Of a stretch of DNA of 5,077 nt, positions 4,590 through 5,077 are shown one piece after another. The notes beneath the pieces are model-generated. The model was not told the DNA's origin and did no database searches. It saw only the letters and a list, made by a program, of their open reading frames with translations. Each line of letters opens with the position of its first letter. Position 1 is the first letter of the stretch. The DNA comes from Myxococcales bacterium (lineage in GTDB: Bacteria > Myxococcota_A > Polyangia > Polyangiales > Polyangiaceae), in NCBI GenBank assembly GCA_023248785.1, contig JAHFDX010000325.1, forward strand, positions 1 to 5,077, read 5' to 3'. Position numbers and translations under genes: made by a program.

Positions 4590-5077
4590 AACCGGTAGCG
4601 ATTGGCATCGATTTGGGGACGAGCCATACGGTCGTCGCGGTCGCGCGTCCGGACGATGTGTTGCCCACAATCGTGCCGATCGACCAACCAACCTCTGCCT
4701 TAGCCCATGAGGCGAAGCCGGTGCTGCCCTCCGTTCTATATGCTCCACTTTTGGGTGAAACGCCGCATGCGAGCATGAGCCCGCCCTGGCTTGCGGGGAC
4801 GTGGGCTTCGGCGCGCGCGTATGAGGTTCCGCTGCGAGCTGTTACGTCCGCGAAAAGTTGGCTCGCGCATCGCACCGTCGATCCAACGTCTACGCGTCTT
4901 CCGTGGGATGCCGGAGGCGACATGCCTCGCATTTCGGCCGTGGACGCGAGCGCATGTTTCCTCCTGCATGCCAAAGCGGCGCTGCAGGGTTACATCGGGA
5001 ACGAGGAGCTCACGGGTGCCGTCATATTTGTAACTGTGCCAGCTTCATTTGACCCGGTGTCGCGCGAACTGACACAC
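4586..5077 (+). CDS. Second Hsp70-family chaperone, N-terminal part only
   Basis: 164 codons from GTG 4586 to the right edge with no stop; the C-terminus lies outside. Phosphate-1 loop GIDLGTSHTVVAVA is at residues 7-20, SAKSWLAH at 88-95 and VTVPASFDPVSREL at 149-162, aligning block by block with the Hsp70 at 1008-2834 (GIDLGTTHTALAYA, SAKSWLCH, LTVPASFDPAAREL). It is therefore a paralogue in the same non-DnaK subfamily and a predicted cytosolic ATPase; the phosphate-2 and adenosine loops and the substrate domain cannot be judged. The start is forced: an in-frame TAA at 4571-4573 closes the frame upstream, and GTG 4586 is the only usual start codon after it before the ATPase motif. In related clusters, as I recall, the second Hsp70 is longer than the first and carries an extra uncharacterised C-terminal domain (DUF3731), so that may be expected beyond the edge. 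It is transcribed away from the hydroxylase and from the first Hsp70. Confidence 0.92.
   Translation, partial: MKPVAIGIDLGTSHTVVAVARPDDVLPTIVPIDQPTSALAHEAKPVLPSVLYAPLLGETPHASMSPPWLAGTWASARAYEVPLRAVTSAKSWLAHRTVDPTSTRLPWDAGGDMPRISAVDASACFLLHAKAALQGYIGNEELTGAVIFVTVPASFDPVSRELTH

Overview
The window looks like a chromosomal piece of a Myxococcota (myxobacterium-like, probably Polyangia) genome. The grounds are indirect: fairly high GC by eye, several GTG starts, two short-signal lipoproteins (one with an Asp/Gly/Pro tandem-repeat tail typical of that phylum), and an unusual Hsp70 module. No rRNA, tRNA, insertion sequence, CRISPR array or integrase is visible. Coding density is high, and no gap without a gene exceeds about 180 bases.

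Layout. The minus strand carries, in transcription order from right to left: a small integral-membrane fatty acid hydroxylase/sterol desaturase-family protein (about 4421-3903); a 111-residue lipoprotein with four near-identical 18-bp repeats (3771-3436); a DUF2760 gene broken by one in-frame TAA (3388-2831); an Hsp70-family chaperone whose GTG start overlaps the DUF2760 stop by four bases (2834-1008); and, after a 182-bp gap, a secreted beta-rich lipoprotein that runs off the left edge (825-1). At the right edge a second, divergent Hsp70-family gene starts on the plus strand at 4586 and is cut by the window end. It is preceded by a possible 14-codon leader ORF whose stop overlaps the Hsp70 start.

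How the genes relate. DUF2760 next to one or two non-canonical Hsp70 genes is, from memory, a recurrent but uncharacterised chaperone module in proteobacteria and myxobacteria. Here it appears split: Hsp70 no. 1 stays coupled to DUF2760, while Hsp70 no. 2 lies about 1.75 kb from Hsp70 no. 1, on the other strand, with a hydroxylase and a lipoprotein gene beyond the DUF2760 gene in between. Both Hsp70s share the subfamily signatures GIDLGT(T/S)HT, SAKSWL and TVPASFDP, so they are paralogues rather than copies of DnaK. No J-domain or GrpE partner is visible.

The points most worth checking are the nonsense codon in DUF2760, the leader ORF/palindrome arrangement before the second Hsp70, and the recently expanded repeat in the small lipoprotein.
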